This document shows positions 49,183 to 59,395 of a stretch of 64,000 nucleotides of DNA, in pieces; position 1 is the stretch's first letter, and every line of letters starts with the position of its first letter. Made by a program: the position numbers and the translations under genes. The notes under the pieces are model-generated. The model saw nothing but the letters and a program-made list of their open reading frames with translations. It was not told the DNA's origin and made no database searches. The stretch lies in the NCBI GenBank assembly GCA_963705155.1, contig CAVPJC010000013.1:434001-498000 (forward strand), given 5' to 3'. Origin of the DNA: CAVPJC01 sp963705155 (GTDB lineage: Bacteria > Chloroflexota > Anaerolineae > Anaerolineales > UBA4823).

Positions 49183-51076
49183 ACATAAATTTCTTGTAGT
49201 TGGATTACTTTTGGGGCTGGTCAACGGCCTGATTTTTGTTTACCTGGTGCCACCATGGCAGCATTATGATGAGCCCAATCATTTTGAATATGCCTGGTTG
49301 GTTGCCAATCGCGGGAGATTGCCAAAGATTGGGGATTATGATCTTGCCATGCGTGCAGAGGTGGCGGCCTCAATGGTTGCCAACGGGTTCTTCAAGGGAA
49401 TGTCGTTTACGCCAGATGTGGCCCAGAACGATGAGCCGGCCTGGATTGGAACTTATTCGCAGCTCGCCAATCCGCCGGTGTATTACCTTATGGTTGCCAT
49501 TCCCCTGCGGGTGATGTCGAATTTTGGAGTTGACGATCAGCTCTACGCAGCCAGGCTGGTTTCCCTGCTGTTTTTTCTGTGCAGCATTGCGGCGGCATAC
49601 GGCGTTGCCTGTGAACTTACACCCCAGGGACACAGGCTGCGACTGTATCTGCCTGCGGGCATGGCGCTTTTGCCGGGATTGGCAGATATTATGACCTCTG
49701 TCAATAACGATGCCGGGGCGGTGGCCTGTTTCTCACTATTCGTGTGGGGAAGCGTGCGGCTGTTGAGACGCGGTTTCTCACTTCCGGTCTTTCTTGCACT
49801 GCTGGCAATCATCGGTTTAGGCCTTGGAACCAAGGAAACCACGTATGTGGCGATCCCACTATTTGGCCTGGTAGCGATATTTTCACTTCTGCGTGAACGG
49901 TTGAGGATATTCGCCTGGGTGATCTGTTGTGCTGTTGGGCTAATCGCGGTGGCTGCGGTTTTCGATTGGGGGGATGCTGCAGTGTGGGTGCGAAAGAGCT
50001 ATCAAAAAGACGATACGCGATCGGCGCTGGCCTCATCCGTGCTTGGAGATCATGCCTTGAGAGTGGAGGTGGGTACTGATCCCACGGATGAATACAAGAT
50101 CTACCAATTACTGCCGCTTGCCGGTGCAAAACAATTGACCGGAAAAAACATCAGCCTGGGGGCGTGGATATGGGCAGAGCGCCCGGTGACAGCACGCTCA
50201 CCTATCTTGCATTTGTACGAGTTAGGGCAGGATCTGTACCGGGAGATCACACTGAGTTCGGAACCAGCTTTTTTTGTGTTCACAGAAACCATTGGCGTTC
50301 CAGCGGATCGTTCCTGGATTATCCTGGCTCCGATGATTGCAGCTGAACCTGCTCCGGTTGCGATCTATTATGATGGTCTTGTCCTCACCGAAGGTGATTA
50401 TGGTTTGAGCAGCCCGCCGCGTTTTGAGGATGACTCGGGTACGAGTGGGGTTTGGGATGGCGAGACATTTGTTAATTTAATACGAAACCCCTCCGCAGAA
50501 ACAGCCGGACCGCGGGTGCGCGCCTGGGCTGACAGGCTGGGGGCGCTGATTCTGCCTGACAGGACACGGCCGAGCTGGATCGTCGGCATATTGCAAGACG
50601 TTCCGGGAGCCGGATGGTTCCACCGGATGCTGAGTGAGCATTTATTCCGAACTTTTTGGGGATTATTTGGTTGGGGGCATGTCCCTTTAATTGGAGATAA
50701 ACCGTACCGGATTCTGGCGGCAGCAGTAGGGCTGGCACTGGTAGGGTTCATCTCGGCTGCCGTAAAAAATCGGAACAGGCTGCTGTCCGATGAGGCTCTC
50801 TTCCTGGGGATCGCGTTGTTTGCTGTTTGGGGAGTAACATTTGTCCGTAGCGAAAATTATGTTTTACTGCCTGTGTTCTTTCCGGTGGCGCGTTATGCCT
50901 ATCCTGCCATTATTCCAACCCTGCTCCTTTTGCTAGTAGGATGGAATGAACTGTTTTCATACCTGAAACATCGTGTGCGTTTACCGGAGCTGGCGAAGAA
51001 CGTGATTTACCTGGTCCTGCTGTCGCTGGTTAATTTATGGGGGCTGGTGAGTATCTGGGTGTTCTATCATGGATAA
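49169..51076 (+). CDS. membrane glycosyltransferase (GT39/DUF2142-like) with beta-rich insert
   Basis: 635 residues. Helix 1 is followed by PPWQHYDEPNHFEYAWLVA, the D-E motif of GT-C enzymes in the first outside loop. After about eight helices, residues 290-450 are a soluble beta-rich part (ALRVEVGTDPTDEYKIYQLL, ISLGAWIWAERPVTARSPIL, FVNLIRNPSAETAGPR) that resembles a carbohydrate-binding jelly roll. More helices close the protein. It probably transfers a sugar from a lipid carrier outside the membrane. Overlaps the next gene by eight bases. Confidence 0.78.
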   Translation: MKTIEHKFLVVGLLLGLVNGLIFVYLVPPWQHYDEPNHFEYAWLVANRGRLPKIGDYDLAMRAEVAASMVANGFFKGMSFTPDVAQNDEPAWIGTYSQLANPPVYYLMVAIPLRVMSNFGVDDQLYAARLVSLLFFLCSIAAAYGVACELTPQGHRLRLYLPAGMALLPGLADIMTSVNNDAGAVACFSLFVWGSVRLLRRGFSLPVFLALLAIIGLGLGTKETTYVAIPLFGLVAIFSLLRERLRIFAWVICCAVGLIAVAAVFDWGDAAVWVRKSYQKDDTRSALASSVLGDHALRVEVGTDPTDEYKIYQLLPLAGAKQLTGKNISLGAWIWAERPVTARSPILHLYELGQDLYREITLSSEPAFFVFTETIGVPADRSWIILAPMIAAEPAPVAIYYDGLVLTEGDYGLSSPPRFEDDSGTSGVWDGETFVNLIRNPSAETAGPRVRAWADRLGALILPDRTRPSWIVGILQDVPGAGWFHRMLSEHLFRTFWGLFGWGHVPLIGDKPYRILAAAVGLALVGFISAAVKNRNRLLSDEALFLGIALFAVWGVTFVRSENYVLLPVFFPVARYAYPAIIPTLLLLLVGWNELFSYLKHRVRLPELAKNVIYLVLLSLVNLWGLVSIWVFYHG

Positions 51077-52646
51077 AGCCAGTAAACCAATAATTGGGCG
51101 GAAGAACGACCGGTGGTTATCTCTGTTGCCGGTGTTACTGCTGGCACTGTGGTTAACGCTGCAAATTTTCGGCGCTCAGCAGAAGAGCTTCTGGGAAGAT
51201 GAGGCCTGGACGGCGACTATCGCGTCAGGGACCCCGGCAGATATTGTCAGGGCAACCATAGAAGACCGCCATCCGCCTTTATATTTTTTGGTCGCAGAGG
51301 TGTGGATTCAGATGTTCGGGGCCGAAGAATTGGGTCTACGCAGTCTATCCATCATTTTTTCAGCGGGCGCCCTGGTAATTTCTTACATTTTTGTGCGTAG
51401 AATTTCTGGAAGAGAAACAGCAACAGTAAGCATAATCCTGCTAGTGTTTTCACCTTTTTTGCTCATGTATGGTCACGCAGCACGATATTACGGTATGGCT
51501 GCATTCATCAGCATGGCCTGCATGGACAATGCTCTCCAATATTTCGATACGCAAAGGTTGAGGTATTTAGTTTTTTATACACTGACCGGTTTAGCTTTGT
51601 TATACACAGCTTATATCGGCGCAGGCGTTCTTATTGCCTGTAATCTGTGGTGGCTAGCTTCCATACGGTCGAAAAAGAGTACATGGCTGCGCTGGCTTGG
51701 GGCGCAGGGGGTTATCCTGGCAGCTTTCCTGCCGTGGGCTCCAAACCTGGGCGCCCAGATGCAAACAGGGTTTCAGGTGAGTGGGCAAAGCACCAACTGG
51801 CTGTTAGAGATAGTCAAGCGTGCTGGATATCTTGGATACACCTTTGGGCTGGGTGAAACCATGTCGCCATTAAAACCCATTGCCTGGGCGGGCATGTTGG
51901 CATTGGCGGGTATGGCGGTGGCTGCTCTGGTATTCAACCGGGGAGTGCGCCGGTTGCCGCTGGTTGTATTTCTGTGTGTTGCAGCATTAAGTATTGGAAT
52001 CAGTTTGGTGAGCGTTTATCCGGTAGGGGGATGGCAGGGAATTCCTAACCGGATGTTTTTGGGCTTGCCCTTTTTTATTATCTGGTTGAGTGGTTGGGTC
52101 TCGCCCGGTAAAAATAAATTTCTATACCTGTTACCGGTATTTCTATTGTGTGCGAACATTATTGCTGGAATCAATTATTTTTTCGAAAGGGAGTATTTCA
52201 AACCGTTTTTAAATGTGCCCTGGCGGGAGATCATGACAAACATCCAGGAGAGCACGACCGGTACTGGTGCTGTGGTATGTGGTCCGGGGGATTATGCTTG
52301 CGGTTACTATGTGAAGCGATATGGATTCGATTTTTATGCGCCGGCTGGTTGGTCTGAAGTGGAAAAAAAGGAATATTCTGATGCGTGGTGGGTGCGCAAT
52401 AACCTGGGAGAGCCAACGCAAGTACCAGGTGGAGAGGGGGAAACAATCGCTTTGGCGAGCGGGGTATACAGCCTGGCGGGAACGGCAAATTATGCAGCAC
52501 AGGATGAATCGATCCGTTGGCTGAAAACCAATATCCTGGGCCAGCAAGATTATGAATATAGGGTAAATCTGTATCACTTTGTTCGCACGATTCGAATGGT
52601 TGATTTTAGCGATATTGTGAGAGCTGACAGAGCGTCTGCGCCATGA
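51069..52646 (+). CDS. GT39-family membrane glycosyltransferase
   Basis: 525 residues, GT-C type with about 11 helices. The first loop has SFWEDEAWTATIASG and EDRHPPLYFLVAEVWIQMFG, the usual ED and HPPLY motifs. A C-terminal soluble part starts near residue 375 (REIMTNIQESTTGTGAVVCG) with cysteines. It is expected to use polyprenyl-phosphate sugars. It overlaps its neighbours on both sides (8 and 4 bases), forming a three-gene GT39 set. Confidence 0.87.
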   Translation: MDKASKPIIGRKNDRWLSLLPVLLLALWLTLQIFGAQQKSFWEDEAWTATIASGTPADIVRATIEDRHPPLYFLVAEVWIQMFGAEELGLRSLSIIFSAGALVISYIFVRRISGRETATVSIILLVFSPFLLMYGHAARYYGMAAFISMACMDNALQYFDTQRLRYLVFYTLTGLALLYTAYIGAGVLIACNLWWLASIRSKKSTWLRWLGAQGVILAAFLPWAPNLGAQMQTGFQVSGQSTNWLLEIVKRAGYLGYTFGLGETMSPLKPIAWAGMLALAGMAVAALVFNRGVRRLPLVVFLCVAALSIGISLVSVYPVGGWQGIPNRMFLGLPFFIIWLSGWVSPGKNKFLYLLPVFLLCANIIAGINYFFEREYFKPFLNVPWREIMTNIQESTTGTGAVVCGPGDYACGYYVKRYGFDFYAPAGWSEVEKKEYSDAWWVRNNLGEPTQVPGGEGETIALASGVYSLAGTANYAAQDESIRWLKTNILGQQDYEYRVNLYHFVRTIRMVDFSDIVRADRASAP

Positions 52647-53873
52647 TACAAATGTTGAGGGGGCCTTATCTATCCATTATCCGGTATGACCGGCAGCTAT
52701 TGGTGTTATTGCTGGCACTGGTTGTAATTCTGGGCGCTGTCTATTCGATTTTTCTGGGCGATGAACTAAAATTCTTGCCGGATGAGGCCGATTATTTTGC
52801 GCTCACACAGAATCTTGTGGAAAAAGGCGTCTATAGCCTGGATGGTACGACGCCCAGCGCTTACCGGCCGCCCGGATATGTGTGGCTGCTCACACCCGTG
52901 CGAGCGTTGGGCGGCGGCACAGTTCAATACCGGATAGTGAATTATATGGCGCTGGCGCTGGCGTTTGCCCTGGTGTACCTGATTCTTCGTTCACACGGTG
53001 CAGCTTCCGGGGCATTTGGGGTTCTCGTTTCAGCAGGATATTTTGTGTTATTTTTTCTGGCGGGAACACTTTATCCCCAAACACTGGCGATTGTTCTGTT
53101 TCTTGGTGTGGTATTTATAGCTGGTTTCCGCAATCAACCTGCCTGGGCACAACTACTGGCTGGAATTCTGGCGGGTTGGTTAATCCTAACGGTTTCCACC
53201 TTCATTGTCACCGTGGGTATAATCTGTATCTGGCTGGCGTTAACGAAACGAACGCGCACGGCTGCCGATTTTAATGACAACTGCTGTTCTGCTGGTGGGG
53301 TTGTGGAGCATGAGGAATCTGATTGTCCTGGATCGTTTTGTTTTTGTATCGACCAACCTTGGGGAAAATTTGCTGCTGGGTAATTCTGAAAACACCACAC
53401 CTAATGGGGGGCGCACGATTGATATCAGCAGGCACGAAACGGCGTCAGCAAATCTGGATGAGGTCGAGCGTGACCTGTATTACCGGGAAGAAGCCATTAC
53501 ATATATGCTAGCAAATCCAGCCTCGACACTTAAAATGTACATCTTAAAGGTGTTAAATTATTTCAACTTTCGAAATGAGCTAGTAACAGCCGGCCAGAGC
53601 TCGGTTGTGCGTGATCTCTTTATGCTATTCACTTATGGCCTGATGTTGCTGTTTTTTATGGTACGCCTGTGCTTGATGCGCAGGTATCCGATGAGCAAGT
53701 TTGAATGGTTACTGGCCGGGTTATACCTGACCAATTCGCTGTTTGCGGCGATCTTTTTTACACGTATTCGTTTTCGCCTGCCATACGACATGCTTTTAAT
53801 CCTGGCAGATGTTCTTTTTTTAGATCGAATCCTAACCAAACCGGCTGTATTGCCGAATTCAGAAATAAGGTGA
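52643..53873 (+). CDS. GT39-family membrane glycosyltransferase, one frameshift
   Basis: The first frame has LKFLPDEADYFALTQNLVEKG (DE motif) and SAYRPPGYVWLL, with helices to about residue 205. It breaks near 53,272 and resumes with MTTAVLLVGLWSMRNLIVLDRFVFVSTNLGENLLLG, the family's GxNLxxG region, followed by ANPASTLKMYILKVLNYF and two more helices. About 409 residues. Third in the GT39 set. Confidence 0.85.
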
Positions 53874-53883
53874 ATGGGTATCC

Positions 53884-55397
53884 ATGAAAATTCAGGTTTT
53901 GATCTTGAGTCTTCTTCTGATGGTGGTATGGGGTTGCAGTCCCGCCCCAGCGCCCGAACAACCAACGGTTACAGAGGTTGCCAGCCAGCCCATCTTTGAC
54001 CATTTTGCCAGATGCAACGCCAACATTAGCGCTACCCAGCCCAACGCTGACGGAGACACCTGCGCCTACCGCATCTCCAACCCCAACATTGGCACCAACC
54101 CCGGCCGGCTTTTTTACCGGGATACACATTCATGGTGTTACTAACATGGAGGAGTTGAAACTGGTGCAAGAAACGGGGATCCGATGGACACGCTTTGATG
54201 GTTTTCACTGGGCGGACAATTGAACCCGTGCATTCAAATCCAGCAATTTACCGGTGGGATCAAGTGAATGAGGCCGGACTGGTCAATCTGGTGGAGCACG
54301 GGATAGAGCCTATTGGAATTGTTCTTTATACACCCCAATGGGCGCAGAAATATCCCGGGGTTTCCTGCGGGCCGGTGGCTGAAACGTCAATGGAAGCATT
54401 TAGCCAATTTTTAACAGCCCTGGTAAGCCGTTATTCACAACCACCTTACAATGTGCACATCTGGGAAATTGGAAACGAGCCAGACATCGCACCTGAGCTT
54501 GTGCCCAAGGACGCACAATACGGATGCTGGGGGGACAGCGCTGATCCTTATTACGGCGGAGGCTATTATGCACAAATGCTGGAGAAGGCTTACCCGGCGA
54601 TCAAAGCAGCCGATCCACTGGCACAGGTGCTGGTGGGTGGGCTGCTGATGCATTGTGATCCTGTCAATCCACCGGAAACCAGTCCGGGGTCAGGCCAATT
54701 CGTGGACTGCAAACCATCAAAATTTTTGGAGGGGATACTCATCCATGGTGGAGGCCCTTATTTTGACGGCGTCAGTTACCACAGCTATGATTATTTCCTG
54801 GGGAATGGAACCTATGGAAATCCCAGCTGGCACAGTCATTCCACGACCACAGGGCCGGTGATCAATGCGAAAACTGCGTATCTGCGCGACCTGCTGGCTG
54901 CCTATGGGATACCCGAAAAGAAATTGTATTCCACAGAAGCGGCGATCTTATGTGGTCAAGGTACAGAGCCGGCCTGTTCGGAGGTTGACTTTCTGAACAC
55001 CAAGGCAGCCTACGCCGCCCAGGTGAATGCGGCGGCTTTAGTGAATGGGGTCAGCGTTAACATCTGGTACAGCCTGACAGGATGGCGGGCGAGCGGTTTA
55101 GTAGACGGACTGCGCAGACCTCTGGATGCTTTCCAGGCGCTTCGGTTTAGTAATGAGGAGCTCCAGGGAGTGGTTTTCACCCGGCAGATTGAAGAGTACC
55201 CCGGTTTGTTTGGATATGAATTTATCAAACCGGATCAACGCATCTGGATGATGTGGTCGCTGGATGGATTCGAACATCAGCTTCCGTTCTCTGAACCGCC
55301 TTCGAGAGTGCTGGATGTACAGGGCCGGGACCTAGTTGTTCAGGATGTATTGCGTGTAGGTTTACAGCCCAATTACATTGAATGGCCGCTTCCGTGA
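53884..55397 (+). CDS. lipoprotein glycoside hydrolase, clan GH-A (PslG/GH39-like), two frameshifts
   Basis: Signal peptide with lipobox ending at VVWGCS, then a Pro/Thr-rich linker (PTLALPSPTLTETPAPTASP) after a frame break near 53,980. The catalytic barrel starts FTGIHIHGVTNMEELKLVQETGIRWTRF, breaks again near 54,219, then IEPVHSNPAIYRWDQV. The acid/base Glu is probably in WEIGNEPD and the nucleophile in LYSTEAAIL. About 504 residues. PslG, a GH39 enzyme of Pseudomonas, trims polysaccharide in its own biosynthesis locus; a like role at the end of this locus is inferred. Confidence 0.8.
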
Positions 55398-55460
55398 GGG
55401 ATAATATGCCAGGGACAATCTTGCGTGTATCCATGTTCCTGGCTGGCAATTAAATTCAGG

Positions 55461-57488
55461 TCACTTCAGCAATGCCTGGGTAGCGGCTTCCAGCACAGCA
55501 TCCACCTGGCCCAGGGCGGAATCCCGGGTAATGGGAACCGTGATATCGGGAGGAACACCAAAACCCTCGATCAGGCGTTCGCCATCCATGGTTTCCGACC
55601 GTCCGGTGGGGAATTGCATGGAGATATCACCCGGGAGTTTGTACTGTCCCCTGCCAACTTCACCAAAAGCCCCAGCAGTGGGGGAGTGACCCACCAGTAT
55701 CGAACGGTCTTGCTGGCTCATCGCATAGACAAAACTTTCGCAGGCGCTCATGCAATCAGAACTGAGCAGGACAGCGACGGGGCCATCATAATAAAGCGGA
55801 GCCGGGCGAACACGCGCCGGATGATCAAGGGCTTCGAATACCCCTGACAGATCGTTGTAATACTCTCGTTGGTAAATGTCAAATTCAGTATTGAAGAAGT
55901 ACCCGGCAAATTCCAGGGCCAGTTCGCCTGAGCCGCCGCTATTGAGGCGGACATCGATGATCAATCCAGGTGTTTGTTGTTCGATGAGGGTACGGATGGA
56001 ACGTTCCCAGAGGCGGGCCATCAGGTTGTAATCATCGCTGAAGGTGTTGATTCGAATATATGCTAATCCGCTGTCTTGCAGCGTCCAGATTTCGATGGGG
56101 GGGCGCAGAACATCCTGGTTGAGTTCGGGAAGAGCAGCAAATAATGAATCGTAGTCCAGCTCTGATTTCAGAGTTTTCTCATCCTGGCTGCCGCCTGGAT
56201 TTCGAAATTCGATTTTTACGCGGGTTCCAACCGGTGAGCGCGTCAGGAAGACAGCTTGCTTTATCCGGCGATGGTGCTGGGTTGAGTAGGGGCCCAGGTA
56301 GGGAACCACGGCTTCGAGAGCCTGGACGACTGGAACATCGTTCCACTTAATGATCTCAGCGCCTGTTTGCATACCTGCCGCTGCCGCAGCGCTACCGGGC
56401 AGTATCTGGCTTGCAATGACCTGGCCATTGCTCAATTCACTCAGAACCATCCCAAGGCCGCCCCCGCAATCCTCGTAAAAAATCTGGGGATTGATGCGGA
56501 GACCAACATGACCATCGGGTATTTCCCAAGAAAAATCTCGGAGGGCTCGATAAAAGGCGTCTTGATCCCCGGCAGCTTTGACACGAGCTGAGTATTTGGA
56601 ATACAGGGATTGCCAATCGACATCTTTCTCCTGTGAAAAAGGATACTCCACCGAAACTTTATTATAGAGTGCATCGAACGCAGCGCTGAAATCCAGGGAG
56701 GTGTAGTCGTTGACGGCTATGTCGCCCTCGATCAGCTTGATTATGGGACGTGCTTCTTTATGGATATGGAAAGGCTGCTGGTTGAGATCAACAATGTTGT
56801 AACCTGCCGGTACAGGGGAGGTGGGATCATCCTCAGTAAAGAGCAGGCCGTCCTCTCCGAAACCCGTGGGGAATGACTGTTGATCATCAGGAGCCCAAAC
56901 TATCAGTGTGCCGCCAACGATCTCGTTATCCATCTCTGGATCGGTGATTGTGGAAGCATATGCACTCGACCATCCAGTTCCATCCCTGTTTTCCAGGAAA
57001 GGGCCGCCCCAAATGTTGGACCAGTAAGCCACAGCGAAAACCTGGACGCCGGCATCGCGGCCGCCATCATTGTCCAGGTCCAGCATGGTGCCCTGGGGGA
57101 CAGCAGGAAGAGCCAGGCTGTAGGTAAGGGTTTGATCTTCGTGTAGTTCAACCGGGCCAATTGCCTGGCCGGCAAGGTTAAACTCGAATAGCTCGTCACG
57201 GCTGGCGAAACCGGCTTGATCCTCAAGAAGTACAAATGGCTCTGAAATGGTATTGATAAAAAAGGGAGAGGTAAAGACAATATCGCCGGTAATAAAGACC
57301 GGTTCATCGGGGTTGGTCTCGCCAGGTTGCACCGGCACTGCCGGAAGGGCTGTTGGAGTGAGTGTGATGGTGGGAGAGGGCGCCGGTGAGACCGTGGGGA
57401 CGGATTGAGAGGCGCCGTCGAATACCCGGCAAGCCACAGCGAGACAGGTGAAGCCTAACAACAGGGAGAACAGGCGGTTCGTCTGCAT
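55461..57488 (-). CDS. S41 family peptidase with PDZ domain, lipoprotein
   Basis: 675 residues. The signal sequence LLLGFTCLAVAC looks like a lipobox, followed by a Ser/Pro/Thr linker. The middle part is a beta-rich region with DLDNDGGRDAGVQVF. The PDZ domain (GSAAAAAGMQTGAEIIKWNDVPV, about residues 360-390) comes before the C-terminal protease core, with the nucleophile in LLSSDCMSACESFVYAMSQQ and the GAFG turn after it. It probably trims exported proteins. The stop faces the GH gene convergently. Confidence 0.85.
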   Translation of the reverse strand: MQTNRLFSLLLGFTCLAVACRVFDGASQSVPTVSPAPSPTITLTPTALPAVPVQPGETNPDEPVFITGDIVFTSPFFINTISEPFVLLEDQAGFASRDELFEFNLAGQAIGPVELHEDQTLTYSLALPAVPQGTMLDLDNDGGRDAGVQVFAVAYWSNIWGGPFLENRDGTGWSSAYASTITDPEMDNEIVGGTLIVWAPDDQQSFPTGFGEDGLLFTEDDPTSPVPAGYNIVDLNQQPFHIHKEARPIIKLIEGDIAVNDYTSLDFSAAFDALYNKVSVEYPFSQEKDVDWQSLYSKYSARVKAAGDQDAFYRALRDFSWEIPDGHVGLRINPQIFYEDCGGGLGMVLSELSNGQVIASQILPGSAAAAAGMQTGAEIIKWNDVPVVQALEAVVPYLGPYSTQHHRRIKQAVFLTRSPVGTRVKIEFRNPGGSQDEKTLKSELDYDSLFAALPELNQDVLRPPIEIWTLQDSGLAYIRINTFSDDYNLMARLWERSIRTLIEQQTPGLIIDVRLNSGGSGELALEFAGYFFNTEFDIYQREYYNDLSGVFEALDHPARVRPAPLYYDGPVAVLLSSDCMSACESFVYAMSQQDRSILVGHSPTAGAFGEVGRGQYKLPGDISMQFPTGRSETMDGERLIEGFGVPPDITVPITRDSALGQVDAVLEAATQALLK

Positions 57489-57497
57489 GGAGAACCT

Positions 57498-58634
57498 CTA
57501 TAGGTAGACTTTGACGATAAGACCAATGACGCCACCTGCCAGAACCAGCCAGGTGGTGTTAATGTTTGTTCGAGAAGCAGCCAGGAACGCTGCAACGGAG
57601 ATTATAACCGTGAGCGGGTCTATCAGGGAAGTGCGGACAAATTGCCAGGTAACGGCCGCCATTAAACCCAGGGAGGCAGCATTCACGCCATCCAGTAAGC
57701 TGGCAATCGAGGGCGATTGACGTAAACGGTCCACATACGGGCTTATCAGAGTTACAAATACGAAGGACGGCAGGAAAATGCCCAGGGTTCCCAGGGCAGC
57801 CCCCGAAAATCCACCCAGAAGATAACCGACAAATGTTGCGGTAGTGAATACCGGCCCCGGGGTTATCTGCCCGATGGCGATAGCATCCAATAACTGTTGG
57901 TCAGTCAGCCATCCCAGGCGGACAACAAAATCAGCATGCATGAAGGCGAGAAGCACATAGCCGCTTCCATATAAAACAGCACCGATTTTTAAAAAAGTAA
58001 AAAACAACATGCTGGACGAGTATGGAACCCCGCCCACGAGGGGTGTGACAAATGCGGTGAAAGGCGCAAGAAGTGCAGAGAGTTTTGCCGCAGTATTTTT
58101 AGAGATTGTGCGGCCGATAAAAATCAGACTGCCAGAAATAACAAGGATGGCTATAGGGTGAAACCGGGTGAATGACAGCCCGAGTGCGAGCAATCCGGCG
58201 AAAAGAGTGAGCCTGCTCTTAATCGCTTTTTGGCCCAGACCAACCAGAGCCTGTAAGATGATGGCGATCATCACGGGTTTGACGCCGTATAACAGCCATT
58301 CAGCCTGTGGCGTTGTTCCGTATCTTTGGTACACCCATGCAAACCCGGTGGTGAGAAGAGCAGCCGGCATTATGAAACAGACGCCAGCCATGACCAAACC
58401 AGGCCACCCGGCACGGATTAAGCCAATATGAATGGCCATTTCGGTGGAGTTTGGCCCCGGGATCAGATTGGTGACTCCCAGGAGATCCAGAAATTGCTGA
58501 TCTGTGAGCCATGCGCGGCGTCGAACCACCTCCTCACGATACATCGCAATGTGGGCAGCCGGTCCGCCAAAGGCAGTAAAGCCCAGGCGCAGAAACAGCT
58601 TTATAACCTCCAGGAGGTTACCTGGCATGGGCAT
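57498..58634 (-). CDS. chrA: chromate/anion transporter ChrA
   Basis: 378 residues with two homologous halves, each opening in the same way: LGFTAFGGPAAHIAMYREEVV with LGVTNLIPGPNSTEMAIHIG in the first, and GAVLYGSGYVLLAFMHADFV with AIAIGQITPGPVFTTATFVG in the second. This is the CHR family long form with about ten helices. Known members export chromate or related anions. It overlaps the regulator gene upstream by 17 bases and ends nine bases before the S41 gene start. Confidence 0.92.
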   Translation of the reverse strand: MPMPGNLLEVIKLFLRLGFTAFGGPAAHIAMYREEVVRRRAWLTDQQFLDLLGVTNLIPGPNSTEMAIHIGLIRAGWPGLVMAGVCFIMPAALLTTGFAWVYQRYGTTPQAEWLLYGVKPVMIAIILQALVGLGQKAIKSRLTLFAGLLALGLSFTRFHPIAILVISGSLIFIGRTISKNTAAKLSALLAPFTAFVTPLVGGVPYSSSMLFFTFLKIGAVLYGSGYVLLAFMHADFVVRLGWLTDQQLLDAIAIGQITPGPVFTTATFVGYLLGGFSGAALGTLGIFLPSFVFVTLISPYVDRLRQSPSIASLLDGVNAASLGLMAAVTWQFVRTSLIDPLTVIISVAAFLAASRTNINTTWLVLAGGVIGLIVKVYL

Positions 58635-59277
58635 ATATCAGGAAGACGATTGAAGCCAGGGTGATGGCGAGGCTATTGTGGGTGAGGCTGATCCTGGTCA
58701 TCCGTTGCTGTGGAGAGTGGATTGGGAGGAAATTCAACTGCTCAAGCTGGCTCATCAACGCGTCCAACTCGCCCATCAACCGGTCGATCTCACTGCGAGA
58801 GGGGATGTTCCTCTCGTTCAGGACTCGTTCGATATCATCCTGGTTCGGCAGGGTGGTGGGTGGATGATGAAGCTGTTTGCTGGTGGAGATGAGTTTTTCG
58901 ATGAGGCTGGCAGCCTCAGGTTCTTTCAGCTCGCCCAGAGCGACGAGCGCATGGATGCGTTGACGGATTTCTTCGTCTACCTGGTGTAACAGCCCAAGCT
59001 GGCCAAGCAGGTTGCGCTGAAGTGCCGTTAAGCGATTACCACCAGCCTGAATGAGGCTGGCGAGGATCGGACCCGGCAAGATGCCTGACTGCTTTTTTTC
59101 TAATTCGTAAACGATCTGGCTAAGGGTGACTGCCGTGAGATCTTCGCCACTAGCATTATCGATCACCTGGATTTCCCGCCCGGCGCGAATTAAGCCTGCG
59201 ATATCTTCCAGGTTGATGTATTTTTTTGCTTCGGTATCATAAAGCTTACGGTTGGGGTAACGTTTAATAACAGGCAT
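58618..59277 (-). CDS. PhaR-type polyhydroxyalkanoate regulator
   Basis: 219 residues. MPVIKRYPNRKLYDTEAKKYINLEDIAGLIRAGREIQVID is the PHB/PHA accumulation regulator DNA-binding domain (PF07879), which binds promoter DNA and PHA granules. The next part, TLSQIVYELEKKQSGILPG, is also typical. The C-terminal half is helical. The last 35 residues (HSPQQRMTRISLTHNSLAITL) look unlike the family and may follow an indel. It is in the same orientation as the phasin gene, with a terminator between them. Confidence 0.85.
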   Translation of the reverse strand: MPVIKRYPNRKLYDTEAKKYINLEDIAGLIRAGREIQVIDNASGEDLTAVTLSQIVYELEKKQSGILPGPILASLIQAGGNRLTALQRNLLGQLGLLHQVDEEIRQRIHALVALGELKEPEAASLIEKLISTSKQLHHPPTTLPNQDDIERVLNERNIPSRSEIDRLMGELDALMSQLEQLNFLPIHSPQQRMTRISLTHNSLAITLASIVFLIYAHAR

Positions 59278-59307
59278 GCTGGTCCTCCCCCTGGATTATA
59301 AGCCAGA

Positions 59308-59350
59308 AAATAAAAATGGGCGGCAGGCATATGGAAATGACCTGCCGCCC
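59308..59350 (-). terminator. rho-independent terminator after the phasin gene
   Basis: GGGCGGCAGG (59,318-59,327) and CCTGCCGCCC (59,341-59,350) form a perfect 10-bp stem with a 13-base loop; read on the minus strand it is followed by ATTTTTATTTT. It would end the phasin transcript before the regulator gene, whose ATG is 40 bases on. Confidence 0.8.
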
Positions 59351-59395
59351 CGCAGTGTTTAATCCGATAATCGCTGACCGTACCGGTCGAACCGA

